Of a stretch of 64,000 nucleotides of DNA, positions 1 to 11,019 are shown piece by piece. Every line of letters starts with the position of its first letter. Position 1 is the stretch's first letter. The notes below the pieces were generated by a model, which did not search any database, was not told the origin of the DNA, and worked only from the letters and a program-made list of their open reading frames with translations. The DNA comes from Ariolimax columbianus (Eukaryota > Mollusca > Gastropoda > Stylommatophora > Arionidae), in the NCBI GenBank assembly GCA_036924085.1, contig JAVGWX010000007.1:31225953-31289952 (forward strand), written 5' to 3'. The translations under genes and the position numbers were made by a program.

Positions 1-390
1 CCAATGCCAATAGGCTGTATTCATTACAGAAGCAATGTCAGTTCTGCGAGTCCTCAAGCATGATAAACTGCCAGGGCTTAAAACAGTCAGGAGAATTACT
101 AGGCAGGAGAAGGGTAGTGCTACAGTGGATATTATCACACAGTGGCATACCAGGAAATAAGACAGCAGACAGGAAAGCAACATGAGAACAAAAATAACAA
201 GCAATCCCCTTCAGGAAAAGAAGACCTTTATCCAAGCCATAAGACAACTATTACTGCATTGATCAAGCGGAGCAGGTAATTCGGTTTAAATGAGTGAAAA
301 AAACTATGCCAGTTGTAGGTACTTGGAGACTAGGATGCAAACCTAGATGTTATTTAAAAGTGTAAATATTCAATGTTGAGATAAAACACA
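1..390. other. Unassigned non-coding DNA
   Basis: I find no recognisable gene, RNA or repeat family here. The open frames are short and resemble no protein I know. It may be intergenic or intronic sequence. Confidence 0.5.
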
Positions 391-394
391 AATT

Positions 395-715
395 TAGTCA
401 TCTTAGTCTTAGTTGACCTGTACTTCTATAGGAGTGGATGCCCCTGTGCAGAAAATCTTCACAGGTCTTTAACAAATACTTGCCAAGCTTTCCTGCACTA
501 TAATTTTCAGCTCCCCTCTCAAGTCTTTCCTGCCATTTCTAGGTTTGTCTTGACTTCCTTTCTCCATGAGTGTTTAGGCCTGCTCCTTTTCTCTTGTCTT
601 AAGGATTCCAGAACAGTGACTGCCTTGTATCAGCTGGTTTCTGCAATGTGTGTCCTATCCACGTACCTCCCTCTCACGTCTTATCTCTCTGGCATCTGTC
701 CAGTTATTTTTAAGA
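395..715 (-). mobile_element. LINE 3' end remnant (RTE-like RT C-terminus)
   Basis: Read on the minus strand, broken frames give the usual post-RT tail of endonuclease/RT LINEs: a WIGHTLQKP-like stretch, then SLFWNP and a basic GRP-like segment. The last part, ending in a motif like gtagaagtacaggtc, recurs at 51,890-51,950, which supports one family. It is frameshifted and not functional. Confidence 0.6.
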
Positions 716-1004
716 ACAGTTCAACAACATTTTTTTTTCTGTTACAAGGTGACGGGATTCTTAGAACAGCAAAAACGATTGCGATGCCTCACTCGTACAG
801 CACCAACTGTGCTTCATACACATGGATGTGTACAAGTTAAACTCCATAGAGCTGCAGTAAAAATGAATCTCAAATGTATTCATTTTAATTGGAGGCAACC
901 TACAATATTATAAATAAGTGACATTCCTTTAACACTCTTCATCTTAACCAGGGGTGTCCTGTCTATGGCCCACCAAGGTGTTTAATGTATTCCCAACAAG
1001 CACT

Positions 1005-1690
1005 TTGCAAAATCTAGCAAAACAATCAAACAAGGCCTGCCGCCCCTATCGATGCGTAGACCATTGACAACATTCCGCCATTATTCATGGCACTGGGCTG
1101 CTTTTTCTGTCTCTGTCCTGGTGTAATCATTTAATTTTAGTTCATTCTCACATTCTCGTCTGTGTATTTTTGGGTCTCTCTTCTCTTGAGGATTCATATA
1201 AGAGCCTGTCTGGCTATGTTCGATGGTGCCTTCTGTAGCATATATCCTATCCAGTCTCATTTTCTACACTTAATTTGTTGTTGGCTCCTTTCCCATAGGT
1301 CCTCATTCTGTCCTTATGTCCTATCACCATATGCCCATTATCCTTCATTGGCATCTGTGAGAGAAGGACTAGAGTCTTTATTGCATGGTCTTGATTGTTC
1401 TCCATGTCTTCGATTCCAACAGCACTGAACATGATAATTTTGTTGACAATCTTGATGTCTCTGTATCTTCATTTATTGTTTAGTGTCAGGAATGCCACTC
1501 TTACTTTTCCAATTCTGATCCTGTACTTTCTGATGTGCCAAATAGGTAAAGGTATCTGCTGTCCCTCAGAATGATTGGTTCTTTTGTTGATAGTGTTGAA
1601 TTTAAGGAGCTTGGTATTCTTCATGTTGATAGTTCTAATCTGCTAGATTATTCTTTCATCCTATCAAGTTTAGCAACACAAAAATACCAC
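1005..1690 (-). mobile_element. LINE remnant (RTE-like, RT thumb to C-terminus)
   Basis: Minus-strand frames give RIGKVRVAFLTLNN, then a segment like LWERSQQQIK, RKWDWIGYMLQKAPSN and a degraded RGRP/WRR tail ending WRNVVNGL. This order matches the region after the RT catalytic core in many invertebrate endonuclease/RT LINEs. Stops and frameshifts are frequent and the catalytic part is missing. Confidence 0.65.
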
Positions 1691-1972
1691 AGGTAACTCG
1701 TCACCTAGTCAAAGACGGTTTAATCTGCATTCTGGTGGTGAGGCACGACAAGTGACTTAGTACCAGGTTGTCAAATGTTTAAACTTATTTTGATTTTTGC
1801 CATGCTGACTAAAGGCCTTACTCAGACCATTTCCCATCTCAACGGTGGACATTCAAGTGAATGCTCTAAGTTATAAGGCCATCAGAATATCACTTTTCAT
1901 GTCCACCTGATGTCAGGCTCGTACACTACATACTCGGCCAATTTGCATTTTCTTAATAGTGCAGTATTTTAA

Positions 1973-2578
1973 CTTAATGTCTTTATACTGGTTTAGAAGA
2001 CTCTGTATACAACCAGTTTCATTTACATTCCCTTGCTCTAAAAGCTATGTGCATACAATCTATGCTTAAAATGCATTAATTGACCTTGCCTCCACTACTT
2101 CCTGTGGCAATGCATTCCAAGCATTCACCATTCTCTGACTAAAAAAATTTGTCCTAATATCTAATTTGGACCTTTCTTTAGTTAATTTGTAGCTAAGCTC
2201 TCTTCTTCTCCGTTCGTTCTCAATCTCCCGCTACCAAGCCCTGAACAGGGATTTGCAAGTAGCAAGATGTAGTCTAAAGAACGGAATGCATTGTGTTGCT
2301 AATATAGAGCTTGACTGCGATATTTGCACTGTTCGGTCCAACACATCTGTCTTCGACAGGCTATGCCCTCTTGTTCTTGTAGGTGGTTGCATTTTGAAAA
2401 ACTTGTTATCGTCTAATTTATCCATTCCTTTGATTATCTTATAAACCTGTATTGTCATTTCAAATTTTTCTCTTTTCTGAGTCTTTCCTCATAACTGTAA
2501 TTCTGGAATCCCACTATCAGCTTTGTCATGCTTTTTTGTATCCTTTCCAGCATGTTTATCTCTCCTCTAATAAAAAAA
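1973..2578 (-). mobile_element. CR1-like LINE 3' end, interrupted by element B
   Basis: The minus strand encodes ERIQKSMTKLIVGF, YEERLRKE, QVYKIIKGMDKLDDNKFF and QPPTRTRGHS. After the element B insertion it continues with a KERSKLDIR-like and FFSQRMVNAWNALPQE-like C-terminus. The 3' untranslated end (ttctaaaccagtataaagac) is shared with copies near 23.2, 39.6, 40.9 and 46.5 kb. The family is typical of CR1/Jockey-type polymerases. This copy is truncated and dead. Confidence 0.7.
2202..2359 (-). mobile_element. Element B fragment (SINE-like, (GAA)n tail)
   Basis: On the plus strand this reads from a cttcttctc tract (the reversed GAA tail) through tctcccgctaccaagccctg to ttcggtccaacacatctg. 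That is the 3' half of element B. It splits the CR1-like LINE reading frame, so it inserted after the LINE. Confidence 0.75.
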
Positions 2579-2587
2579 AATTAAAGG

Positions 2588-2815
2588 TTGTTTGACACTA
2601 GAATTCTGCCCAGTAGAGAGACTGTCAATGTTCTTTCACTACATTGCTCTTTGATCAACTCTGAGCTGCTTTGTATCAGCTATTCATAAGTCCCAAACAT
2701 CGCAGCCATATTCAATGGCTGGAATAACCATGGTGTTGGAAAGTATGAGCTTATGTCTTGTTATTTCTCATCTGCTGAAGTATTGGTTTCATACGATTGA
2801 AGATTGGACTTTCAT
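2588..2815 (-). mobile_element. LINE RT fragment
   Basis: The minus strand encodes a stretch like LILSNTMVIPAIEYGCDVWDL followed by TKQLRVDQRAM. This resembles the 'LLYGCETW' segment after the RT core in LINEs. It is short and without context, so the clade is uncertain. Confidence 0.4.
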
Positions 2816-3529
2816 TTGACTTTTAATCAATTTAAAATCTATAAATGAATTTGTAATATGGAGATTTAGTATCTAACTTCAAATAAATACAAACTAATTA
2901 TATTTTAATTTATTACTATGCTAAACTATATTTTTTAATCAGTGTATAAATAATATTTACTGATCATAATAATATGGTTAGATTTATTTTAATAAATTTA
3001 AAATTGCAGACCCCATAAAGTCAAATTTCACTCGCAACATAGTAAAATGTAAAGTAAAGATCCTGTCACATCATAAACCGCATAGGAAATATGGTGTTAG
3101 GCTCATATTATTTTGTAACGAACAGCACATAGTGGATGACGTGGGTCAGCATCACGCTGGCCACCTTTACTTCCCAGATTTTCTGGTACCCAATTTCTGT
3201 GGCTATGGTCAACCACAGGGGCCGGTTTGTAATCAGAGAAAAAACCCGCACCAACTTCCGACATACCCCTTCCTGGAATAAAATCCAATTTTAATGTTGA
3301 AATCTATACTTTGATCTCGGAATTTTAACAAAATTCTTTCCTAACCCCTTGGTAAGGTCTGCTGGTTGAGGGTGGCATGTGTGTGTTTTGTACCTCAGAT
3401 TTTTTAACTAGTTGTTTAGCTCTAAGTTGGTCTCATCTGTTTCGTCTTCTGTGACTGACAAAGACTTTTGCATTGATTCCACGTAAATCTGACCCCTACT
3501 TAAAGATTTAAATGATAGTTTGGTGGCCA
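2816..3529. other. Unassigned A/T-rich DNA
   Basis: The first part, to about 3,060, is strongly A/T-rich. A more mixed stretch at 3,110-3,290 has an open minus frame (61 codons) that I do not recognise. No RNA or repeat family was identified. Confidence 0.4.
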
Positions 3530-3704
3530 TGGAAACAGTCTGCGCTAGTGTAGTCTGGCCAAGAGAATGGGGATTGCAGTGGGAAGGCAAATCCGGCACA
3601 CAAAAAACCAGCTGAAACCGGATGTGTCGGACCAAAAGGCGCAGATATCGCAGCCTCGCTATAAACTACAACACGTCCTTTTCAGGAGATACACCAAAGA
3701 AGAA
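3530..3704 (+). mobile_element. Element B2 fragment
   Basis: This contains the body (gtctggccaagagaatgggg), the core (gctgaaaccggatgtgtcgg ... aaaaggcgcagatatc) and the B2 3' end (cgtccttttcaggagatacacc aaagaagaa). The end differs from the more common B1 end. Confidence 0.6.
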
Positions 3705-3774
3705 AATGATAGTTTGCAATAAATTTAATACATGGTAACGGAAGTGGAGAGGGTAATTACAACAAATGTATGCA

Positions 3775-4190
3775 ATTTAGACTGTATACAGCACTCTGTT
3801 GAGCAGAAACTTGGAGAATGACAAAGGCAATACAGAGGAAACTTCCGTCGTTTGTCAATAAATGTCTACGGAGGATAACAGGTATAGGTAAAAAGACATG
3901 GTGAGAAATGAAAATCTATGGGGGAAAAGCCAACAGCAACCAGTAGAGCAACAGATTAAACATAGGAAATGGGGGTTGGATAGGACCCGCTTAATGGAAT
4001 TCATCAAGCGTAGCCAGACAGGCCTGGACATGGAATCTACAATTGAAGAGAAAGAGAGGTAGACCAAGAAACACCTGGTGAAAAAAACCGTAAAAATGCA
4101 TTTTGGTCCCCTGGACCACAACTGGAAACCAAACTTGCTGGAGAATGGTTGTCAATGACATATGCCCCAAAAGGAGTGACAAGTATTGAT
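3775..4190 (+). mobile_element. LINE 3' end remnant (RTE-like)
   Basis: Plus-strand frames give an AETWRMTKAIQRK-like start, CLRRITGIG, NENLWGKSQQQPVEQQIK, HRKWGWIG, and after frameshifts RKRGRPRNTW and WRMVVNDICPKRSD. The order is that of the post-RT region of the same family seen at 1.0-1.7, 12.9-13.7, 27.9 and 52.2 kb. It has stops and frameshifts. Confidence 0.7.
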
Positions 4191-4367
4191 GTTACTTTGC
4201 CAGTCTGCTTGTAATTTTGTTACAATTTATAGCAGACACTGCTGTCAGGGATGATGTGCTTAAGACTTTATTGTACTCGGTCATAGATATTTTCTCAGGT
4301 AGGGTGACCAGTTCCCTTCTTTACTGTCATTCGTTCACAAATACTCATTAACAGCTGAGTAGACTGG

Positions 4368-4587
4368 ACAGTGCAGAAAGAGTGGATAGAAATAATTCCT
4401 ATGTTGTTAGAGGTTAGCATTCTAATCAATCTGCCACTTAATTATGGTTAGTATTAATCTTGATATTATGTTATACACAGTGCAGAAAGAGTGGATAGAA
4501 ATAATTCCTATGTTGTTAGAGGTTAGCATTCTAATCGATCTGCCACTTAATTATGGTTAGTATTAATCTTGATATTATGTTATACAC
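4368..4587. repeat. 109-bp tandem duplication flanking the LINE insertion
   Basis: Two copies with period 109 bp differ at one base (caatct versus cgatct). The second copy ends at the 5' junction of the retrotransposon, and both copies contain the target-site sequence. Confidence 0.9.
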
Positions 4588-4589
4588 AA

Positions 4590-6697
4590 CTAGCAGCTCG
4601 CAACTGGCAGGGCCCCCAAACTGCAGCGGCGGAACAGGCAGAAAACGATCACGAAAACTACCTATCACGCTTGCAACATGGAATGTCCGCACGCTACTGG
4701 ACAACACCAAAGCAAACAGACCCGAACGACGGACAGCACTGATCGCCAGGGAACTGGCTAGATACAACATCTGCATAGCTGCACTGAGCGAGACACGACT
4801 GGCAGAGGAAGGGCAGATCACAGAAGAAGGCGCTGGTTATACTTTCTTCTGGAGCGGCCGCAGCAAAGAAGAACGCCGTGAAGCTGGAGTTGGCTTTGCC
4901 ATCAAGAAAAACATGGTTGACAAGCTCACAAGCATGCCCAGAGGAATTAATGATCGCCTGATTACACTGCGTCTCCCCCTAATAGGAGGGCGCCATGCAA
5001 CACTGATCAGTGCATACGCACCCACAATGACAAATCCTCAGGAAACAAAAGATAAGTTTTATGAGGACCTTGAGGCGCTCATCGCTGCAGTCCCCAAATC
5101 TGACAAACTGGTCATCCTCGGTGATTTTAACGCTAGGGTTGGCACAGACCATACAGCCTGGGAGGGGGCCATTGGCCGACATGGTATCGGAAAATGTAAT
5201 AGTAACGGACTGCTCCTTCTGAGGACATGTGCCGCAAATGAACTACTCATTACAAACACAGCTTTCCGACTACCTGTCCGAAATAGAACCACATGGATGC
5301 ACCCAAGGTCCCGCCACTGGCACCTCATTGACTACATTATCATCAGACGTAGGGATCGAGCGGATGCTATGGTAACGAAGAGTATGTGTGGTGCAGAATG
5401 TTGGACCGACCATCGACTTGTCATTGCCAAGCTAAACTTCAAGATCCAGCCCAAAATGCGCCCCCAGGGAAAAAAACCACCTAGGAGGCTAAATGTCTCT
5501 CAGCTGAAATACGAACCCACGAGAGGAGGCTTCCAGGAAGAGCTTGAGGGCAGACTATCTGAGCTTCGTTTTGAAAAGAATGACATCGAAGAGAACTGGG
5601 TATCACTGAGAAACACACTCTACGACACAGCTGTTAAACACATTGGCCCACTCACGCGCAAGCATAAGGACTGGTTTGATGAGAACGATCTGGAAATACA
5701 GGGCCTTCTCGATGCAAAACATGAAGCGCACAGGGAATACCAGAGGGACACACCATCTCCGGCAGCAAAAGCTGCCTTCAATACTGCTCGCAAAGCTGTC
5801 CAGACCAGGCTTAGAGAGATGCAAGACTCCTGGCTCAGCAAAAGAGCTGACGAAATTGAGATGTTCGCCGAGCGTCATGACACCAAACGATTTTACGAGG
5901 CACTGAAAGCTCTCTACGGCCCGCAGCCATCTAGTAATACTCCAGTTCGCAGTGCGGATGGGGTACTGCTAACAGATAAGGTTCAGATTCTAGACAGATG
6001 GGCAGACCACTTCTGCAAAATACTAAACCACCCATCGTCCATAAATGAAGAGGCCATCCGGCGAATGCCGCAGGTGGAACTGAACCTGGCGTTGGATGAA
6101 GTCATTACTGAGGAGGAAGTCGACAGGGCAATCAGTTCACTATCTATAGGAAAAGCTCCAGGAGCTGATGCAATACCAGCAGAGATATATAAGACAGCTG
6201 GCCCATCCCTCACCAGAAGGATCACTGAACTCTTCTGTCACATGTGGGCTGAAGGTAAAATTCCGCAGGAGCTAAAGGACGCCTCAATCGTTCACCTGTA
6301 CAAAAGAAAAGGCAACCGTCAGGAATGCGACAATCATCGTGGAATATCTCTACTCTCCGTAGCAGGCAAGATCCTAGCGCGCTTACTGCTAAACAGGCTC
6401 AACAAACACCTTGAACAAAGCCACCACCTCCCAGAAAGCCAATGTGGATTCAGAGCCGGAAGAGGAACAGTGGACATGATTTTTGCCGCTCGCCAAGTAC
6501 AAGAGAAGTGTCGAGAACAAAATCAGGCCTTGTACACCACATTTATTGATTTGACAAAGGCATTTGATACAGTAAACAGAGGAGGGCTGTGGATGATAAT
6601 GTCTAAGTTTGGCTGCCCCAACAAGTTCATAACAATGGTGAAACAGCTACACGAAGGCATGTGTGCTCGTGTACTAGACAGCGGTGCAAATCTCTAA
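4590..6697 (+). pseudogene. LINE polyprotein, first part: endonuclease and RT N-half
   Basis: The open frame runs from 4,553 (714 codons), but its first 12 codons lie in the flanking target site, so the native start is not the ATG at 4,553. No in-frame ATG occurs before the endonuclease motifs. Residue numbers here count from the ATG at 4,553. Endonuclease/exonuclease/phosphatase motifs are ATWN (41-44), SETRL (79-83), GDFNARVG (190-197) and TDHRLV (285-290), all with expected catalytic residues. The RT part includes GKAPGADAIPAE, a HRGISLL stretch, QCGFRAGRGT and motif A FIDLTKAFDTV (664-674). The frame ends with a stop at 6,695-6,697, and the protein continues in the next frame. The product would nick target DNA and prime reverse transcription in the nucleus. 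Confidence 0.9.
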
Positions 6698-7865
6698 AAC
6701 GTTTCTAGTATCAAACGGAGTAAAACAAGGATGTGTACTCGCCCCGACTTTGTTCAGCATGATGTTCGCGGCCACGATGACAGACGCCTTCAGATCATTG
6801 GAGCTTGGAATACCCATAAAGTACCGCACAGATGGCAAGTTACTCAATTCCAGAAGAATGAAGGCCAAAACCAAAGTGGCTGGCGACATAATCAGGGAAC
6901 TTGTATTTGCTGACGACTGCGCTCTAATGAGCAACTCAGAACTGAACATGCAGGTTGGAATGGACCAGTTTTCTGCCGCATGCAAAAATTTTGGCCTGAC
7001 TATAAATGCCAAAAAAACAGAGGTCATGTACCAACCAGCACCAGGCATGCCGTACACAAAACCAGAGACTACAGTCAGCGGGCAGACGTTGAATGCCGTA
7101 GACAAATTCACATATCTGGGCAGCACGCTGTCGAGATCTGTCAGCCTAGACGATGAGGTGGCAAGCAGAATAGCAAAGGCCAGTACAGCCTTTGGTAGAA
7201 TGCGCTCGATGGTCTGGGCACGTCGTGGCATCAGCGTCAAGACCAAACTCAAAGTCTACCGTGCAACCATCATTCCAACCCTACTATACGCTTGCGAAAG
7301 CTGGACTGTATACTCTGGACATGCAAGGAGGTTAAACCACTTCCACACAGGTTGCCTGAGGCGAATATTCCACATCCGATGGCAAGATCGTGTCACTGAC
7401 ATCGAGGTTCTCTCGAGGGCTAACATGCCCAGCATCCATGCACTGCTAGAAAAAGCACGACTAGGATGGGCCGGACACCTCGTCCGTATGTCAGACGAGC
7501 GGCTCCCAAAGAAGCTTCTCTACGGCGAGCTGAGAGAAGGATGGCGCGAGAGAGGGCGCCCAAAGAAACGTTTTAAAGACGGTCTCAAGGACTCACTAAA
7601 AAGTTGCCAGATAGACATCGACACCTGGGAATGTCTTGCGCAAAACAGATCTGACTGGAGAAGCGCAGTCAAATCGGGTGTAGCTGCCGGTGAAGATGAC
7701 CGTGTTGTGAAAGCCCAGAACAGACGAGAGACGCGGAAATCCCGAACAGCGGGAACACCATCCCCTTCTACAAACCTCGTGTGCCCGATATGTAGCAGAT
7801 ATTTTCGTGCTCGCATTGGCCTGTTCAGCCACATGCGCACCCACACCCAACAGGGAAATCTGTGA
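6684..7865 (+). pseudogene. LINE polyprotein, second part: RT catalytic half and zinc finger
   Basis: This is the continuation of the polyprotein in a shifted frame. Its apparent GTG start is an artefact of the frameshift. It carries SNGVKQGCVLAPTLF, the catalytic box FADDC (residues 75-79 of this part), a YLGSTLSRS segment, LLYACESWTVYSG, the GWAGHLVRMSDERLPKKLLY region and a GRPKKRFKDGLKDSLK stretch. The last 30 residues hold a C2H2 finger, C-x2-C-x12-H-x3-H, ending HMRTHTQ. The overlap with the first part is 14 bases, so a one-base change would account for the break. Confidence 0.9.
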
Positions 7866-7999
7866 CAAGGATGATGTCGGCGGTCCTCATCGACAACGAT
7901 GGACAGCTATTATGTTATACACAAATAAATTATAAAGTCCTATAACTAGATGCCATTAGTCTTCTTTCTACTGAACACTAACTGCCCTTTAGAGAAACT

Positions 8000-8660
8000 G
8001 CAATTGGAAAATAAGTCACTCAAAGAATTTCAATGCGTTTGTCTATCTAGGCCAGGAAATCAATAGCAACAAAATTGACAGATTTCACGCAGGAAAGCAG
8101 GGAGTTGGCACAGCGTCAACGACGTTGAAATATTATACTCCAGCAGGTGATTGGCATCAAGGCCAGGGCTAACATCTTTAAAAGCATGGGTAGCCCAGGA
8201 TTGGCATATGAGCGTGAGGTTTGAAGTCTACGCTAATCAGATGCAGAGAAGTTCTGTGTTACTAAAAGAGCAATGGAGCGAAGAATCCTAAATATCACCT
8301 TGAGAGACCACATTCAAATTGCACCCAAGAGTCCTAAATATTACCTTGAGAGACCACATTCGAAATACGCCATCAAACAGTCCAAGGATGTTGTCAACTC
8401 TGCATCTGAAAGTACAGATAGCCCAGCCATGTTGTCTGCATGACTGGCCACAGATGGACGAGGAGGGTGACTTTCAGGTGGTTGCACAACTACAATCACC
8501 TGCCAACATGATGGAAAGGTGATCTGCATCATGCCCTTGGACATTCATAGTACCACAAGGCGAATGCGGACAGATTCAAGCAACTTTTGGTTACCTGGTA
8601 TCAGTCAACATTGCCTGATTAAATACCAGAATTCAAGTTTTTATGCTTTTTTAGAATAAC
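8000..8660 (+). mobile_element. LINE 3' end remnant
   Basis: Broken plus-strand frames give NAFVYLGQEINS, then RRILNITLRDHIRN and, after frameshifts, a VVCMTGHRWTRRVTFRW-like segment. This is the order of the post-RT region of a LINE distinct from the one at 4.6 kb. About 46 bp around 8,285-8,375 (tcctaaatat...accttgagagacc) is present twice in tandem. Confidence 0.55.
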
Positions 8661-8871
8661 CAAGAAGATCCCGTCTATAGTGAAGCAAGCATGGCTCACC
8701 AAAAGGAGAAAGCCCTGCAACCATAGACTAATAGGTACTGTTTACTTCATTATGGGAGGTCTTATCTCAAGCCAAGTGGTTTAAACAAATTCCACACCTT
8801 TTCCTATATTCTTCTTTTTTCCAATACAAGATGCTCTATGATTAGATCCAGAAGTAAAACTGCTTTCAAAC

Positions 8872-8956
8872 CATATGGATATGTCGAGCCAAAAGGCACA
8901 GATATCAATGTAAACTATGACCAAACGTCCATTTTAGGACAAATACAAAGAAGAAA
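8872..8956 (+). mobile_element. Element B2 3' fragment
   Basis: This is a short match to the core and B2 end: ggatatgtcgagccaaaagg, then aaactatgaccaaacgtcc, closing with aaagaagaaat. Confidence 0.45.
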
Positions 8957-8982
8957 TCATATGTAAGCCATACAACTTGGAG

Positions 8983-9085
8983 CTGCTGTGAAACTGAATG
9001 TCTATTGTCACAGTGACTGCTGTGAAACTGAATATCTATTGTCACGGTGACTGCTGTGAAACTGAATATCTATTGTCACATAGTC
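8983..9085. repeat. 34-bp tandem repeat, 3 copies
   Basis: The unit ctgctgtgaaactgaatatc...cacggtga starts at 8,983, 9,017 and 9,051 with few mismatches. Confidence 0.9.
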
Positions 9086-10014
9086 ACTCTGGTGTTTGTG
9101 TAATATTATGATGTTTGCTGGTTCCTGTTCAGATTATAATTCGCCAGGTGGTATAAAGGATGTTATTCTGTGGAATGAATGTGCTTTCGATCGGTTATCC
9201 TGTTTGTTATGCTGCAATTCATGCCTGGCTTAAACCGTGGGAAACCAGTCCAAGATGGCATTCAACATTCTGCTTAACTGCACCCAGAATTCACTCTAGG
9301 TTATCACTACTCAAGGACCTCCCTGCATGGACTGAAGCAGCCTTCCTCCTGCCCCCCTCCCCCCTTACCAGAGGTTACACAATACCTCTCCCAACCTCGT
9401 ATTCTCAGAACAGCAAGGATCACCTGACTGAATGTAGACTCAATCCAGAGGTCTCGACCCGAACATGAAATAACTGGGAGTCAGACACGGACAGACACAG
9501 AAAATCTGACACAAATTGGTCCAACACACACTTCTCACTGCCCTTATCCCAAGGCAGCAGAGTACTCAGCTCCATCTGGGGAGTCAGTAGGGATTTCAGT
9601 TGACACGCTATGCATGAACATAGCCTCAGCAGTTGGACATGGTAGTGGCCATTTGACGCAAACAGGCCTTTGGTGCCTAAGCGAACATTATTATTATTAT
9701 TATTAGGTTATGGGGAGGCTGGTTAGAATAGGAGAAATAGAAGTCCACACAAATGGACAATCGCAATGTCAAGTTAAATAAAATACTTGCCCTGGACAGG
9801 TCATTTGAGGATCCATGAAAATTTGATAGATTATCAGGCCGCACTAGTAGAGACTGTGTATAGAATTTTAGCTGTCTAGATTAAGGGAAGATTGCCTAAA
9901 ATATGAGAATAGAAGCCCAAGCAAACGGACGGATAACGGTTTTGTCAAGAAGTCCGCACAAGCAGATAACGGTCATGTCAAGTTAGATAAACGCTTATAA
10001 AGACACATACACAC
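9086..10014. other. Unassigned DNA with a short (ATT)n tract
   Basis: I recognise no gene. An open plus frame at 9,160-9,468 (102 codons) has no domain I know and no splice context, so it is not called. A short (ATT)n tract lies near 9,688. Confidence 0.4.
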
Positions 10015-10215
10015 AGTGACCACAGATCATACTTGAAGCTCCGCAAGAAACAGGAGAAAACAGTAAATCATAACCTTCTGGATTGCCCATCCTTGTCAGA
10101 ACTTCAAAAGCAACTACTTCCACATCCTCAGCACTCTACATGGAGACACAAAACAATAGAGAAAAAAATTATATTCCATACCTGGAGCAGAGAAAAGGTA
10201 AAAGAGTTGTAACTC
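10015..10215 (+). mobile_element. Possible LINE C-terminal remnant
   Basis: One plus frame reads NHNLLDCPSLSELQKQLLP, similar to the C-terminal cysteine/histidine region of RNase H-bearing or Jockey-like LINEs. The frame soon stops. The match is short. Confidence 0.4.
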
Positions 10216-10358
10216 ACTATCCCAGGGATTAGATAAGTCATTGTCAAGTCATTAAAAAATATCTAGTTCATGGTTTCATATTTGGAAACCCTTAAATGAA
10301 ATTAAAATCTAATGCAAATTAAAGGAAATTAAAACCTGTACACTTTTATATGTTACAG

Positions 10359-10695
10359 AAAGATCCTCAGAATACCATGGACTGAGAGAAGGACAAATAT
10401 AGGCATTCGGCAAGAGTTGGACATAGAAGGGAACTGGTCTATCAATTCCATCATGGCCAGAAAATTGAAATACTTTGTCACATCAAGAGACACAACGGTC
10501 TTCAGAGGACAGTGATGGAAGGTTTGATGCCTGGCAAAAGAGACAGGGGCAGACCGAGAATACAATGGCACCCAGATATCAAGGAATGCTTGGGCATGAC
10601 TTTGACGGAGGCTGGAGATTTGGCTAGAGAACGAGTTTCTTTCAGATGGACTGTGATGGGAACGACGTTCAACAAAGGACATGCTACATGATGAA
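10359..10695 (+). mobile_element. LINE 3' end remnant (RTE-like)
   Basis: Plus frames give ILRIPWTERRTNIGIRQELD and NWSINSIMARKLKYF, then after one frameshift RHNGLQRTVMEG, GKRDRGRPRIQW and FNKGHAT before a stop. The frame and motifs are well preserved apart from the shift near 10,480. The open frame seen on the opposite strand is its shadow. Confidence 0.78.
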
Positions 10696-11019
10696 GATGA
10701 TGACACTTTTATACATAATTCTGGCAATACAATAAAAAAAAGTATATAATTAATTATTTTCCTGCAGAAATATTTGAGTAATTGATTGTTCACAAAACTT
10801 ACAAAAATGTAACACCACAGTATTACTGCTGAAAAAAGAATAGGGAAGCAAATTGTTTATATATAGAATTTGATCCACAATTCATTAACTAAAATGTAAA
10901 CAAAATTATATAAACTAGGTTTAATAAACTTTTCAAAATTTATGAATAAATTCCTAACTTCGGGAGCCCGGATGACACCCTGAATTACCTGAGAAGTTTC
11001 AGCTGAGTAAGCTGAACAT

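Larger units (their letters stand above)
4590..7907 (+). mobile_element. Nearly full-length endonuclease/RT LINE with C2H2 tail
   Basis: This is a 3.3-kb non-LTR retrotransposon with a perfect 17-bp target-site duplication, tattatgttatacacaa, at 4,573-4,589 and 7,908-7,924. It encodes an apurinic-like endonuclease, a reverse transcriptase and a C-terminal zinc finger. The 3' untranslated region is only about 42 bp, there is no poly(A), and it ends ...gatggacagc. The sister copy at 17.5 kb has the same end followed by an ATT run. The protein type matches sequences often labelled craniofacial development protein 2-like, which I place as RTE-like by inference. One frameshift near 6,684 interrupts it, so this copy is probably dead, though the intact domains and clean duplication suggest a fairly recent insertion. 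Confidence 0.93.

Noticed and set aside
6674..7252. 192-codon minus-strand open frame
   Set aside because: It is antisense to the RT domain of the LINE, which has all catalytic motifs on the plus strand.
10353..10793. 146-codon minus-strand open frame
   Set aside because: It is antisense to a LINE C-terminal fragment that reads well on the plus strand with one frameshift.
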